From CAZCZZ01 sp964503335 (GTDB lineage Bacteria; Verrucomicrobiota; Kiritimatiellia; CAIVKH01): a DNA stretch of 45,700 bases. The stretch covers positions 1 through 45,700 of the forward strand of contig CAZCZZ010000030.1 of assembly GCA_964503335.1 (NCBI GenBank). Reading direction: 5' to 3'. The notes under the pieces are model-generated. The model saw only the letters and a program-made list of their open reading frames with translations, had not been told where the DNA came from and made no database searches. Numbering within the stretch: position 1 is the first letter of the stretch; each line of letters starts with the position of its first letter. The translations under genes and the position numbers were made by a program. Shown in pieces: positions 33,982-42,951 of the stretch.

Positions 33982-34113
33982 ATGCTTCGCGACTACATCC
34001 AGGCGGAGAGGCTCTGCAGGCAAATGCAGATAACTCCTTGGTTTGTGAATGCGTTCAGAGTCTCTATTGCATTGGCAATTGTGATTTTCATCCTGGCGGC
34101 GAGGTTTCGTTAA
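33982..34113 (+). CDS. Hidden 43-aa membrane protein
   Basis: ATG at 33982 preceded by ggggg at five-base spacing. The peptide starts MLRDYIQAERLCRQMQ, an amphipathic helix, then has one strong membrane helix (VSIALAIVIFILAA) and a basic end (RFR), stop TAA at 34111. Another hydrophobic start, MEFIGIVILIVIGLGLP from 33887, lies in a different frame just upstream of a C5/T4 run; a one-base frameshift there would join both into a two-helix protein of about 75 residues. Unknown function. Confidence 0.5.
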   Translation: MLRDYIQAERLCRQMQITPWFVNAFRVSIALAIVIFILAARFR

Positions 34114-34210
34114 GAACGAGGATAATAAGCGTCGAACCAGCGCCTCCCGCCTGCTCGGCTGCCGGGGCCGCAGCCTCGCGACACGGCCGCGACGTTAGCG
34201 GAAAAGACCA

Positions 34211-34238
34211 TTGACCGGGCAGTTGCTGAGTGTATATT
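34211..34238 (+). promoter_or_regulatory. Candidate mazEF promoter and operator
   Basis: TTGACC (34211-34216) and TATATT (34233-34238) are 16 bases apart, 25 bases before the antitoxin ATG. The region tatattcatagtata around the -10 box is a short inverted repeat, as expected for autorepression by the toxin-antitoxin complex. Confidence 0.55.
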
Positions 34239-34263
34239 CATAGTATAAACAGGGGCCTCCGCA

Positions 34264-34506
34264 ATGATTGCTACAGTTCAAAAATGGGGTAACAGTCTTG
34301 GTGTTCGAATACCCAAGCCGCTGGCACAAGACGCTTCGCTCAAAGAGGGTGTTGCCGTGGAGATGATGGTTCAAAATGGCCGCCTTGTCGTGCAGGCAAG
34401 GAAAGCACCCCGGTATCATTTGTCTAATTTACTAAATGCCATCAATCGCAAGAATCTGCACAGGGAAATTGATGCCGGCAGTTCGGTCGGGAACGAGGCT
34501 TGGTAA
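34264..34506 (+). CDS. mazE: MazE/AbrB-type antitoxin
   Basis: An 80-residue protein with the SpoVT-AbrB swapped-hairpin DNA-binding domain: VQKWGNSLGVRIPKPLAQDA, then VEMMVQNGRLVVQ. The acidic, Ser/Gly C-terminus (about 50-80) is the part that would bind and neutralise the toxin. It lies three bases upstream of the MazF gene and binds the promoter upstream of itself in this family. The pair is poorer in G+C than its neighbours, which suggests acquisition by transfer. Confidence 0.9.
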   Translation: MIATVQKWGNSLGVRIPKPLAQDASLKEGVAVEMMVQNGRLVVQARKAPRYHLSNLLNAINRKNLHREIDAGSSVGNEAW

Positions 34507-34509
34507 TCA

Positions 34510-34842
34510 ATGTCATACGTCCCGGATCGCGGCGATATTGTCTGGATTCAGATGAATCCTCAAGCGGGTCGAGAACAAGCCGGTCACCGGCCGGCATTTA
34601 TTGTTTCGCCCAAAGTGTATAACGGAAAAGTTGGGTTGGCCTTGATGTGCCCCATCACAAGCAAGCAAAAGGGTTACCCATTTGAAGTGAAGGTAGATGG
34701 TCATACCACCAAGGGCGTTGTTTTGGCCGATCAGGTCAAGAGCCTGGATTGGCGTGCGCGTGGTGCGCGATTTGAAGAACGTGCTGATGACAATACAATT
34801 GCTGAAGTATTGGCAAAAATTGACGTTTTGATCAGGGTCTGA
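34510..34842 (+). CDS. mazF: MazF/PemK-type endoribonuclease toxin
   Basis: A 110-residue toxin that cuts mRNA at short sequence motifs. It has the family features: PDRGDIVWIQMNPQAGREQAG at the start (Asp/Arg catalytic loop, GHRPAFIVSP next), the LMCPITSKQKGYPFEV strand set, and VVLADQVKSLDWRAR near the end. Full-length and apparently intact. Translationally coupled to mazE. The exact cleavage site is not predictable. Confidence 0.92.
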   Translation: MSYVPDRGDIVWIQMNPQAGREQAGHRPAFIVSPKVYNGKVGLALMCPITSKQKGYPFEVKVDGHTTKGVVLADQVKSLDWRARGARFEERADDNTIAEVLAKIDVLIRV

Positions 34843-34964
34843 TCCGCTACCATGACCGGCGAGCAGCACGCCCGAAGCGGGTGGCTCTGCGGCTTATCGT
34901 TCTCCGCCGCGCGCGACCCTCTGACTTTCACCACAAGCTGAAAGCAAATGCTTCATGACCGACG

Positions 34965-35684
34965 TTATACCTGCCGTCTGGTGAGCTTGGTTTGATACCT
35001 GTAGCCGACGCCGTGGACGGTGAGGATGGTGCGCGGTTCTTCAGGCTCTTTTTCGATCTTCTTCCGGAGTTGGACGATATGCTGGTCGAGCGTGCGGGTC
35101 GTGCCGCCGTAGTCGATTCCCCAGACCTCATTCAGCAGGTCGTCACGGCTCAAGACCTCGTCGGGCTTGCGGGCAAAGGCATCGATGAGTTTCATTTCCC
35201 GCGCCGTGAGCGTGAAGCTTGCGCGGCCGAGCGACCCTTCGAAGGACTTGCGATTGATACGGGCGTCGCCGAAGGTGATCTCGGAGGGAAGCGGGTCGGG
35301 TGCTCCGTCTTTCGCGCGGCTTCGCCGCAGCGCCGCCGCTACGCGGGCGAGCAATTCCCGGACACCGAAGGGCTTGGTCACGTAATCATCCGCGCCCAGC
35401 TCAAGGCCCACCACCTTGTCCACTTCCTCGCCTTTGGCGGTGAGCATGATGACAGGTGTGGTCGCGTCCTTCTTCCGGATCTCGCGGCAGACGTCGTAGC
35501 CGCTCAGGCCCGGCATCATGATGTCCAATACGATCAGGTCGAAGCGCTGCTGGCGGGCGATGGAGAGACCCTGCTTGCCGTCCGCTGCCGGCACGGCGAC
35601 GTAGCCCTCGCTCTCCAGGACATCCACGAGTCCATTGCGAATGTGGTTGTCATCCTCCACAACGAGAATCGTTCCGCGGCTCAT
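34965..35684 (-). CDS. OmpR/PhoB-family response regulator
   Basis: A 239-residue two-domain regulator. The receiver domain has Asp10-Asp11, phospho-acceptor Asp54 in FDLIVLDIMMPG, the switch Thr in MLTAKG and Lys in VTKPF. The C-terminal winged-helix domain (from about 135) contains LTAREMKLIDAFARKPDEVL and ends with LRKKIEKE and VHGVGYRY. It overlaps the kinase gene by ATGA, so both come from one mRNA with the VWA gene. Targets unknown. Confidence 0.95.
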   Translation of the reverse strand: MSRGTILVVEDDNHIRNGLVDVLESEGYVAVPAADGKQGLSIARQQRFDLIVLDIMMPGLSGYDVCREIRKKDATTPVIMLTAKGEEVDKVVGLELGADDYVTKPFGVRELLARVAAALRRSRAKDGAPDPLPSEITFGDARINRKSFEGSLGRASFTLTAREMKLIDAFARKPDEVLSRDDLLNEVWGIDYGGTTRTLDQHIVQLRKKIEKEPEEPRTILTVHGVGYRYQTKLTRRQV

Positions 35685-37300
35685 GATGTGACCTCCGTTG
35701 CGCAGGGCAGGGTGATGGTAAATCGCGCTCCGTTCGAGGACGACGGCTCGAAGGTGAGGGTTCCACCGTGGTCTTCAATCAGTCGACGCGAGATGCACAG
35801 CCCCAGGCCGAAGCCGGGCGTCTTCGCGGTAAGCGAGTCGTCGGCCCGATGAAATTGCTGGAATAGTTTGGCGCGCTGCGCCGCGGGAATGCCCGGGCCG
35901 GCGTCCTCGACAACGATCATGCACTGAGCGTCTTTTCGAGTGAGTTCGACCCGAACACGGCCGCCTCCGGCTGCGTACTTCACGGCATTGTCGAGAAGGT
36001 TGAGAACCGCCTGCTCAAGGGCGTCGCGGTCGCAGACGACGTGCACGGATTCTTCGGGCAGGATCGTTTCAAGGTGCAGTCCGGATTCGCGCAGGCGGTC
36101 GGTCTGTCCCTCCAGGATCAAGCGCAGGACCGACGTCGCGTCGAGACGCTCCGCGCGATACTGCTTTCGTCCCTGTTCGAGGCGGCTGAAGTCGAGGACG
36201 TTGTTGACGAGCCGTGTGAGTCGCTCGCTTTCCCTCGTGATGACTTCGAGGTATTGCGTCCTTTTCGCGTCCTCTTTGACCCGTCCCTCCGCCAGCATTT
36301 CGGAGTACATGCGGATCGTCGTCAGTGGCGTTTTCAACTCGTGCGAGACATTCGAAACAAAGTTCGTCCGCTGTCTCGCTTCCAGCGCGCTGCGCCTCGC
36401 CTGCCAGAGGAGCAGGGAGCCCGCGGACAGGATGGCGAGCATGAGCACGCCGGCGATCGATCCCGCGGCCACGCCGAGCGATGTATTTCCGATTGCGGGG
36501 CCTCCGGATGTCTCATAGATCGCGAAGCTCCAGTGCGGCAGGGTGGGGCCCAGACTCGCCATCGCCAGAGGATTCAGGTCGGGCGTGACTTCAACTTCTC
36601 CCCGCTGTGCGAAGGCAAATCCGTTCGCATCCAGGAGAGCGTACATCTCGCCAGCCGGCGGCGAGGGCAGCGCGGTGACCAGGCGGGAGAGAAGGGCGGA
36701 CATTTCAAGCTCGGCGCCAAAACGCGTCGTTCCGTCACCCGTGCTCACCCAGCCCAGGAGGTACAGTTGATCCTGCCAGAACCAGGTGATCCATCCCCGT
36801 GAGCCGCTTCCTGCGGGGGAGGCGCTTGCCAGTTGTCTAACTTCCATCCGCGACGATTTGGCAGGGCGTGAGAACGCCTGCTCCTGTGGCGCCGTCACGG
36901 GCCACGATTGGTCGCCGGTGAGAATGCGGTCGTAACGCTGTCGGAACCCCTGCTGTTCGGCGGTGAGTCCTTGAGCCGAGTCGGGCAGGATCAAACCGCG
37001 TTCACGTGACCAGATGTATACATTGCGGACGAGCGGATTGCTTCGCTCAAGGTCGGTAAGGTAGCCGGGAAGGTCACCGGCGGGCGCAGCATCGAGTCGC
37101 GCCATCAAGCCATCCTTCGCCTCCTCAACGATCAAGCGCACGTCGTCGGCCACGGATTGCGCACTCTGCTGTCGGGCGGCCATGCGTGTCGCTGCGATCC
37201 GTTGCTCTTCATGCTGAAGCAGGCGAAAGATCCAAAGTCCCGTCACCACTGTGGCTGCCAGAAGAATGAGCCAGTACAATATGAGTGAGCGGGACTTCAT
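35681..37300 (-). CDS. Membrane sensor histidine kinase
   Basis: A 539-residue kinase with transmembrane helix 1 (7-27), a large periplasmic sensor domain (about 28-275), helix 2 (276-299) and the HisKA domain with His320 in SHELKTPLTTIRM, followed by the HATPase domain (NLLDNAVKYA, DAGPGIP, GFGLGLCISRRL). The sensor domain does not match a family I can name. It lies 12 bases after the secreted VWA protein gene and overlaps the regulator, giving a three-gene operon VWA-kinase-regulator. The signal is unknown, but the VWA protein may take part in sensing or be the output. Confidence 0.93.
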   Translation of the reverse strand: MKSRSLILYWLILLAATVVTGLWIFRLLQHEEQRIAATRMAARQQSAQSVADDVRLIVEEAKDGLMARLDAAPAGDLPGYLTDLERSNPLVRNVYIWSRERGLILPDSAQGLTAEQQGFRQRYDRILTGDQSWPVTAPQEQAFSRPAKSSRMEVRQLASASPAGSGSRGWITWFWQDQLYLLGWVSTGDGTTRFGAELEMSALLSRLVTALPSPPAGEMYALLDANGFAFAQRGEVEVTPDLNPLAMASLGPTLPHWSFAIYETSGGPAIGNTSLGVAAGSIAGVLMLAILSAGSLLLWQARRSALEARQRTNFVSNVSHELKTPLTTIRMYSEMLAEGRVKEDAKRTQYLEVITRESERLTRLVNNVLDFSRLEQGRKQYRAERLDATSVLRLILEGQTDRLRESGLHLETILPEESVHVVCDRDALEQAVLNLLDNAVKYAAGGGRVRVELTRKDAQCMIVVEDAGPGIPAAQRAKLFQQFHRADDSLTAKTPGFGLGLCISRRLIEDHGGTLTFEPSSSNGARFTITLPCATEVTS

Positions 37301-37312
37301 GGATCTCGTGCT

Positions 37313-38638
37313 TTACTCCTTATATTGCTGCTGGGAACGGATATTTGCGCTGGAAGTCTTGGCCTTCTTGCGCCCGGGGGCGTCGTAACCGCCGCTGCTG
37401 ACCTGTCCGGCCTCGAGGTCAAGTTTATCCGCTTCCTGCTTCAGCTCCAAGTCGCGTTGGATATACCCGTCGTATTGGGCGGCAGGTGCCGCCAGGGCGG
37501 CTGCGGCTTCTTCGCGCATCCCCTTGTCGTCAAACTCAACGGCCCGCTCACGCGCATCGGCGATCTCGTTCAGGATGACAACCTTCATAACCGGCTCATT
37601 GACGGATTTCTGAACCTCTGCGTCCGTGGGGCTAAACGTGACTTCGACGGACGAAGACGACTGGGCGCGGACGGACGTGATGGCGTTGTCGTAGTCGACT
37701 TTCGCGAAAGCGACCTGGCGGGTGCGTGAGCTTTCCGTGGCGGGGACTTCGACTTCGACGAGGGCGTATTTCTGCTGTCCGCCGTAGAGCTGATTCAGGC
37801 GGAGTTCGACCTTGTTCCCGCGGATGACGCCGTCGCGGCCGATGATGCGGATCGGGCGGACGCCGTCGGGGCATTCAATTTCGAGCAGGACATCGCGCGC
37901 GGCGACGCTGAGCACATCGCCGAGTTCCGCTGCGAAGATGCGGGGGAGGTCGGAGCTATCCCGGACGAAGTACGTATTGCCGTCGCTGCTCTGTGCGAGG
38001 CGTGTCATCAGGTCCTCGTTGTAGTCGTTGCCGAGACCGATGGTCGTGACGGAAATGCCTTCCTTCATGAGCGATGTGCCCATGCGGCCGAGTTCGTCAG
38101 GCGAACTGGGACCTACGTTTGCGATGCCGTCGGATACGAGAATGATGCGGGAAACGAAACGGCGATCCGTGTTCTTGCGGATTTCAGACGCGCCCTGGCT
38201 GACGCCGCCATACAGCGCCGTGTTGCCTCCGGTCTGGATCTGCCGGATGCGTGCCTCGATCCATTCGATATTGGCGGCCGATTGCGCCGGCACGATCGTT
38301 TCAACCTCGTGGTCGTAGATGACGAGAGAAACGATGTCGGATGCGCTGAGGCGACGGACGGCTTCAATGGCGGCCTCTTTGGCTCGTTCCATCTTGTCGC
38401 CCGACATGGAACCTGAGCGGTCGAGGACGAGGCACAGGTTGACGGGCGGGCGATCGGAGCGGCTGACCTCCGGCGCTTCGAGGGTGACCTTGACCACCGC
38501 TCTTTCGTTTTGCCCTGCCGGCAACACACCGCGATCGAGTTCCACGCGGCAAACGACATCGGGTGACGGCACTTTTGCGTCCACCGGCGCGGCCCATGCC
38601 GCCGCTGCGACCACGATCATCGAGACGATACGTTTCAT
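37313..38638 (-). CDS. Secreted von Willebrand factor A domain protein
   Basis: A 441-residue protein with a signal peptide (cleavage near VDAK). The VWA domain begins near residue 65 with an intact MIDAS metal site: DRSGSMSG, the Thr of QTGGNTALYGG and the Asp of VSDGIANVG. A beta-rich domain and a charged, Gln/Lys-rich C-terminal tail follow. VWA proteins of this kind (YfbK-like) bind other proteins through Mg2+. GGAGG is seven bases upstream of the chosen ATG; the frame is open further upstream but without a signal peptide. First gene of the operon with the kinase and regulator. Confidence 0.85.
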   Translation of the reverse strand: MKRIVSMIVVAAAAWAAPVDAKVPSPDVVCRVELDRGVLPAGQNERAVVKVTLEAPEVSRSDRPPVNLCLVLDRSGSMSGDKMERAKEAAIEAVRRLSASDIVSLVIYDHEVETIVPAQSAANIEWIEARIRQIQTGGNTALYGGVSQGASEIRKNTDRRFVSRIILVSDGIANVGPSSPDELGRMGTSLMKEGISVTTIGLGNDYNEDLMTRLAQSSDGNTYFVRDSSDLPRIFAAELGDVLSVAARDVLLEIECPDGVRPIRIIGRDGVIRGNKVELRLNQLYGGQQKYALVEVEVPATESSRTRQVAFAKVDYDNAITSVRAQSSSSVEVTFSPTDAEVQKSVNEPVMKVVILNEIADARERAVEFDDKGMREEAAAALAAPAAQYDGYIQRDLELKQEADKLDLEAGQVSSGGYDAPGRKKAKTSSANIRSQQQYKE

Positions 38639-38709
38639 GACTTCCTCCGTGATGTTAGCAGGGGAATCCTGCTTTGTTGAATCCATTCGAGCACGGAGGG
38701 AGCTTCGAT

Positions 38710-38738
38710 GTGTCACAGCACGGTGCCGGAGTTGTCAA
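38710..38738 (-). promoter_or_regulatory. Candidate promoter of the VWA-kinase-regulator operon
   Basis: On the minus strand TTGACA (plus 38733-38738) is followed after 17 bases by TGACAC (plus 38710-38715). The -35 box is perfect, the -10 box weak. It lies about 70 bases before the VWA start. Confidence 0.35.
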
Positions 38739-38763
38739 AGATATGTCATGAGCCGGGCGTGAC

Positions 38764-40755
38764 TCACGACTGGTCGAGCGCGTCGCGGACGATCTTCGCG
38801 AGGGATTCGCGCGTATAGGGCTTCATGAGCAGCTTCTGCGATTCCTGGCTGACGCCGCGGAGGATGAGTTGATCCTCGGTGAAGCCGGACATGTACACCA
38901 CGTGGGAGCGGTCCCCGAGTTTCTCGATTGCCTCCACGACCTCGCGCCCGTTCATGCGCGGCATGATGACGTCGGTCAGGATCAGGTCGAATGGCGAGCC
39001 GCGACGCATGCGCTGCTCGATGGCCTCTTCACCGCAGGACGCTTCCGCAATGTCATAGCCGAGGGACATGAGGATGCGGACTGCGAGCCGTCGAACCATG
39101 GGCTCGTCCTCGACCACGAGAATGGATTCCTTGCCGCCGTCGATGTTCGCGCGTTTGGGTGCAGCGATGTCGGCGGGCGCCGTCTTGACCCGCGGGAAGA
39201 AGATCTGGAACTCCGTGCCGTAGCCGACCGCGCTCTCAAGGTGTATGAAGCCGCGGCACTGCTGGACGATCCCGTAAACAATCGAAAGACCAAGCCCGGT
39301 TCCCTTGCCCTCGGTCTTGGTGGTGTAGAAGGGCTCAAAGGCCTTTTCGCGGACGTCGGCTGACATGCCTGTCCCCGTGTCACGCACAGAAAGCTTCACG
39401 TAGTCGCCCGCTGACGCCATCGGGTACTTGAGCGCGTTCTCGAGCGTCAGCGTGACGTTGCTTGTGGAAAGCAACAAGCGCCCGCCTTGCTCCATGGCGT
39501 CGCGCGCATTCAGCGAGAGGTTCATGATGACCTGCTCGATGTGGACCGGATCGGCCTGGATCCAGCCCAGGTCGGGCTGAAGTCGCGTCTCGAGTTCCAC
39601 ATCTTCGCCGATCGTCCTGCGGAGGAACCGGTCCATGTCCAGCACGACGGAATTCAGAACCAGGGGCTTGACCTGCGAGATCTGCTTGCGGCCGAAGGCG
39701 AGGAGTTGGCGGGTCAGGTTCGAGGCGCGCTCCGCCGCTCGCACGATCTCCTCGGCGAACGGTCGAATCGACTCATGGGTCGTGTCCGAATCCTGGATAA
39801 GCCGACCGTAGCCTAGGATCGGCGTCAGCAGGTTGTTGAAGTCGTGGGCCACGCCGCCGGCGAGCCGTCCGATCGCCTCCAGCTTCTGGACGTTCCGGAG
39901 CTGCTCGTCCCGCTCGCGCAGCGTGTCCTCGGCGCGACGACGGTCGGTGATATCCTGCATGAAGCCGCGCAGGAACATGAGGCGCCCGTTTTCGTTCCGC
40001 ACGAACAGCGCATCGTCATGGAACCACATCACGCGACCGTCCGGCGCGATCATCCGATACTCGGCACGGAAGGGGATGCCCTCGTCCCGCGCCGCGGCGA
40101 ACTCCTTCGCGATGCGTTCGCGGTCCTCGGGGTGCATGTACTTGCTCCAGATGAGGCGGCACTCCGCGGGATCGAGGCCGAACACGGCTTTGATCTGTGG
40201 ACTCATGTAGAAGACGGTTCGTGACTCGTCGGTAGAGGAAATGTAGGTGATGGCGGGAATCTGCTCCACGAGTTCGCGGAAGCGCTGCTCCGATGTACGA
40301 AGGGCTTCCTCGGCCGCAAGCCGGGCACGACGGCTGTCGCCTTCCCGTATCTCGCGCTCCACAGCGGGAATCAGCCGGACCATCTGGTCGCGCGTCACGT
40401 AGTCGCAAGCACCCGCCTTCAGTACCCGCTGGGCCACGTCTTCGTGGATGCTGTCCGTGACCACCACGAACGGTATATCGAGCTCCAGGAGCCGCAGGAG
40501 TTTGAGTGCTGCGAACGAGTCGATGGCAGGTGGCCTGTGGTCGGACAGGATGACATCCCATTTCTCGTTGAGCAGGGCATCCTTCAGTGCTTCGAGATGG
40601 GTAACGCTGGAAAGCGTGACTTGGTAGCCTGTTGCTTGAAGGAGCGACGTCAGGAGGCCGCTGTCCGTCCCGGAATCCTCGATCAGGAGGACGCGAAGGC
40701 TTCGACGCGTGACGGGTAAATCGTCGACGCGAGGTCGCTCCGTCTCTTCGCTCAT
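38764..40755 (-). CDS. Soluble hybrid histidine kinase (receiver-PAS-kinase-receiver)
   Basis: A 663-residue cytoplasmic sensor. Order: degenerate-type receiver (about 18-138, Asp72 in VILSDHRPP), PAS with PAC (about 155-275, QIPAITYISSTDESR to FMQDITDRRRAE), HisKA with His304 in GGVAHDFNNLLTPI, HATPase (NLSLNARDAM, GTGLGLSIVYGIV) and a C-terminal receiver (Asp595 in LTDVIMPRMNG). No transmembrane helix. I used the ATG at 40755, preceded by aagggg, since the upstream extension is not domain-like. There is no output domain or partner next to it except the separate VWA operon downstream; signal unknown. Confidence 0.92.
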   Translation of the reverse strand: MSEETERPRVDDLPVTRRSLRVLLIEDSGTDSGLLTSLLQATGYQVTLSSVTHLEALKDALLNEKWDVILSDHRPPAIDSFAALKLLRLLELDIPFVVVTDSIHEDVAQRVLKAGACDYVTRDQMVRLIPAVEREIREGDSRRARLAAEEALRTSEQRFRELVEQIPAITYISSTDESRTVFYMSPQIKAVFGLDPAECRLIWSKYMHPEDRERIAKEFAAARDEGIPFRAEYRMIAPDGRVMWFHDDALFVRNENGRLMFLRGFMQDITDRRRAEDTLRERDEQLRNVQKLEAIGRLAGGVAHDFNNLLTPILGYGRLIQDSDTTHESIRPFAEEIVRAAERASNLTRQLLAFGRKQISQVKPLVLNSVVLDMDRFLRRTIGEDVELETRLQPDLGWIQADPVHIEQVIMNLSLNARDAMEQGGRLLLSTSNVTLTLENALKYPMASAGDYVKLSVRDTGTGMSADVREKAFEPFYTTKTEGKGTGLGLSIVYGIVQQCRGFIHLESAVGYGTEFQIFFPRVKTAPADIAAPKRANIDGGKESILVVEDEPMVRRLAVRILMSLGYDIAEASCGEEAIEQRMRRGSPFDLILTDVIMPRMNGREVVEAIEKLGDRSHVVYMSGFTEDQLILRGVSQESQKLLMKPYTRESLAKIVRDALDQS

Positions 40756-41064
40756 GACCCCTTGACCCCCATAACCCCGTTGGCCCCGGAAGATTTCGAG
40801 TGCGGACCTGGATCGTAGCAGGATTGAGCCTGTAGCGTGCCACAATCCATCTACGAAAGCGCCGGAAGTATGCTCCCCGAATCTTTTCGTCTGCAAGTGG
40901 AAAGGCGGGTCCAGATTGCAGGTTGCGAGGGTGTTTTCGCACAGAAAGACCATCATTTCGTCGTCTGTCGCGAATTTTAGAAAAAAAGACTTCACGGGTT
41001 TGGGCTCGGCTCGTAGTCTTTAGGGGAACAGCTAACACGTCTTGCCAGCTCAGGGAGGTCTCGT
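40756..41064. other. Divergent intergenic region, no gene
   Basis: 309 bases between the hybrid kinase and the surface-protein gene. It begins with a C-rich periodic segment (ttgacccccataaccccgtt) of a kind I remember as an intergenic repeat, and ends with a very good ribosome-binding site, agggaggt, six bases before the 41065 ATG. No clear promoter stands out. Confidence 0.6.
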
Positions 41065-42951
41065 ATGCGATCGGCCTGTCGTCTTCTTCTCGTCCTGCTC
41101 ATTTCAACGCACATAGCCCTCGGGAATCCGGTGAATGAGCTCGATTATCAGGGACGTGTCCTCGTCAACGACCTGCCGTTCCAGGGCAACGGCTTCTTCA
41201 AGTTTGCGATCACGGATCAGACGGGCGCGACCAACTACTGGTCCAATGACGGCACCGGCGCGGGGCAGCCCGTCGCGCACCTGACGAACGCGGTGTTCAA
41301 CGGTGTCTTCAGCTCGGTCCTTGGCGCTCCGCCCATGGCGGCGATGAATCCGGCCATCTTCAACAATGGCAGCAACCTCTTTCTCCGCGTGTGGTTTGGT
41401 GTGGCCACGAACAGCTTCAGCGAAATGCTGCCGGCGCAGCGCATTGTCAGTTCCGCCTACGCGATCAATGCCGGGTTGGTTGGCGGGCTTTCAGCTACGC
41501 AGATACAGGCTGCGGCGGTAAGCGTGGCCACGAATTCCATCACGCTGGCCGGAGACATCGTCGGTTCGCCCCACGCAAACAGCATTGCGGCGGGTGCCAT
41601 TGTGAATGCAGATGTCAGCACGACGGCAGCGATCGCGGCTTCAAAGATCGCCAACACGGCCCTCGTTACCACGGCTACCTTCGCGGGTGATGTTGCTGGC
41701 ACCTTCGGGAACCTTCAACTCGGCGCAGGCGTGGTCTTTGACGCAGAAGTAAATGCGCTGGCCAACATTGCGGGTACAAAACTTCAGCAGGCTACGACGT
41801 CGAACGTCGGCGCCGCCCAGTTTGCCGTAGGTGCCGTGGCACCGCTGCGGGCGATCGATGACAGCGACGCGCGATTGAACGCGTTCGGTATAGTGAATAC
41901 CCACACTGCAAGCGCGCCGAACAGCGCATTCTCCATCACAGGCGGCTCCGGGATTGCCGTGTCGAATATGCCGGGGAATGTGGTCCACATTTCTATCGCC
42001 GGACCCTCGGGGATCCCCCTGCAGAACGTCTATTTCGTGGCGACGAACGGCCTGCCGGGCAATACGGGGACGATCAGCAGTCCGCTGGATGATCCACAGG
42101 CCGCGTACAGCCTCGCCGCTGCGGGCGGACTGCCGGCCGCAGTGGTCATCGCCGCCGGAAACTTCGGCGCAAGCAATCTCCAACTGACCAACGGCGACGT
42201 TCACGTCATTGGCTTCGGCCGCCCCGAGCTGGGCAGCTTGACGGTAAGCGCGACGCCCTCGGCCTCGACCGGAAAGCAGCGCGTCGAGGGAATCGTCTTC
42301 CTCGGCAATTCCGCCATCGACGCCAATGGCGACCGCACGAAGCTCTTCAACTGCAACTTCCTGGACGGACTCTTTGTGGATGCGGACGGTGTCGAAATCC
42401 AGAGCTGTCACTTCGCGCGGCCCCAGTCGTCCGGGTCGGCGCTCGTCATCGGCCAAATTGCATCGTGCGACAGCGTCGGACTCTACCAGAGCTCAATCCA
42501 GAACAATGACTTCGGCGCCGCGGCGCTGAACATCGGAACCGTGGGTGCGCTTGAGGTGATCGGCTGCGAGATCGTGAATGAAGAGGGTGCCTCAGGTGCG
42601 GCGATTTCCGACCAGACGGTCGCGACTCCGGTCCTGCACCAGTACTCGTACAATTACATCAAGGGGCCCACTCCGGGCGCGGGAAGTCCTGCGGTTGTTG
42701 ATCCTGTCGGCCTGCTCGTGCCCACGATTCTGTTTACCCACAACACGGTGTATGGGGATGTGGGGGTTCCCCAGGTGCTTCCGCCCTCCGCGAATTTGCA
42801 GTACTTCGCAAACAACGTCGTCTTCGGACAAATCAACTACACCGGCGGCCAGGTGGGTTGGTTTCAAGCCGTCACTCCGAACTTCGACGCCGCGAACAAT
42901 TCCGAGTATCCGGGCCCGGCGCCTGTATTACCCAGCCATTGGGACGACTGA
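41065..42951 (+). CDS. Secreted repeat-rich surface protein, unknown function
   Basis: Signal peptide (cleavage near IALG), then a conserved-looking N-terminal part (NELDYQGRVLVNDLPFQGNG) followed by a 150-residue Ala/Thr/Ser-rich stretch (SATQIQAAAVSVATNS and similar, resembling tail-fibre or trimeric-adhesin stalk sequences) and a C-terminal half that looks like a right-handed beta-helix (short strands with repeated N-x-F and V-x-I). 628 residues. No enzyme motif is seen. Strong Shine-Dalgarno. The next gene overlaps the stop (TGATG), so the two are coupled. Confidence 0.8.
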   Translation: MRSACRLLLVLLISTHIALGNPVNELDYQGRVLVNDLPFQGNGFFKFAITDQTGATNYWSNDGTGAGQPVAHLTNAVFNGVFSSVLGAPPMAAMNPAIFNNGSNLFLRVWFGVATNSFSEMLPAQRIVSSAYAINAGLVGGLSATQIQAAAVSVATNSITLAGDIVGSPHANSIAAGAIVNADVSTTAAIAASKIANTALVTTATFAGDVAGTFGNLQLGAGVVFDAEVNALANIAGTKLQQATTSNVGAAQFAVGAVAPLRAIDDSDARLNAFGIVNTHTASAPNSAFSITGGSGIAVSNMPGNVVHISIAGPSGIPLQNVYFVATNGLPGNTGTISSPLDDPQAAYSLAAAGGLPAAVVIAAGNFGASNLQLTNGDVHVIGFGRPELGSLTVSATPSASTGKQRVEGIVFLGNSAIDANGDRTKLFNCNFLDGLFVDADGVEIQSCHFARPQSSGSALVIGQIASCDSVGLYQSSIQNNDFGAAALNIGTVGALEVIGCEIVNEEGASGAAISDQTVATPVLHQYSYNYIKGPTPGAGSPAVVDPVGLLVPTILFTHNTVYGDVGVPQVLPPSANLQYFANNVVFGQINYTGGQVGWFQAVTPNFDAANNSEYPGPAPVLPSHWDD

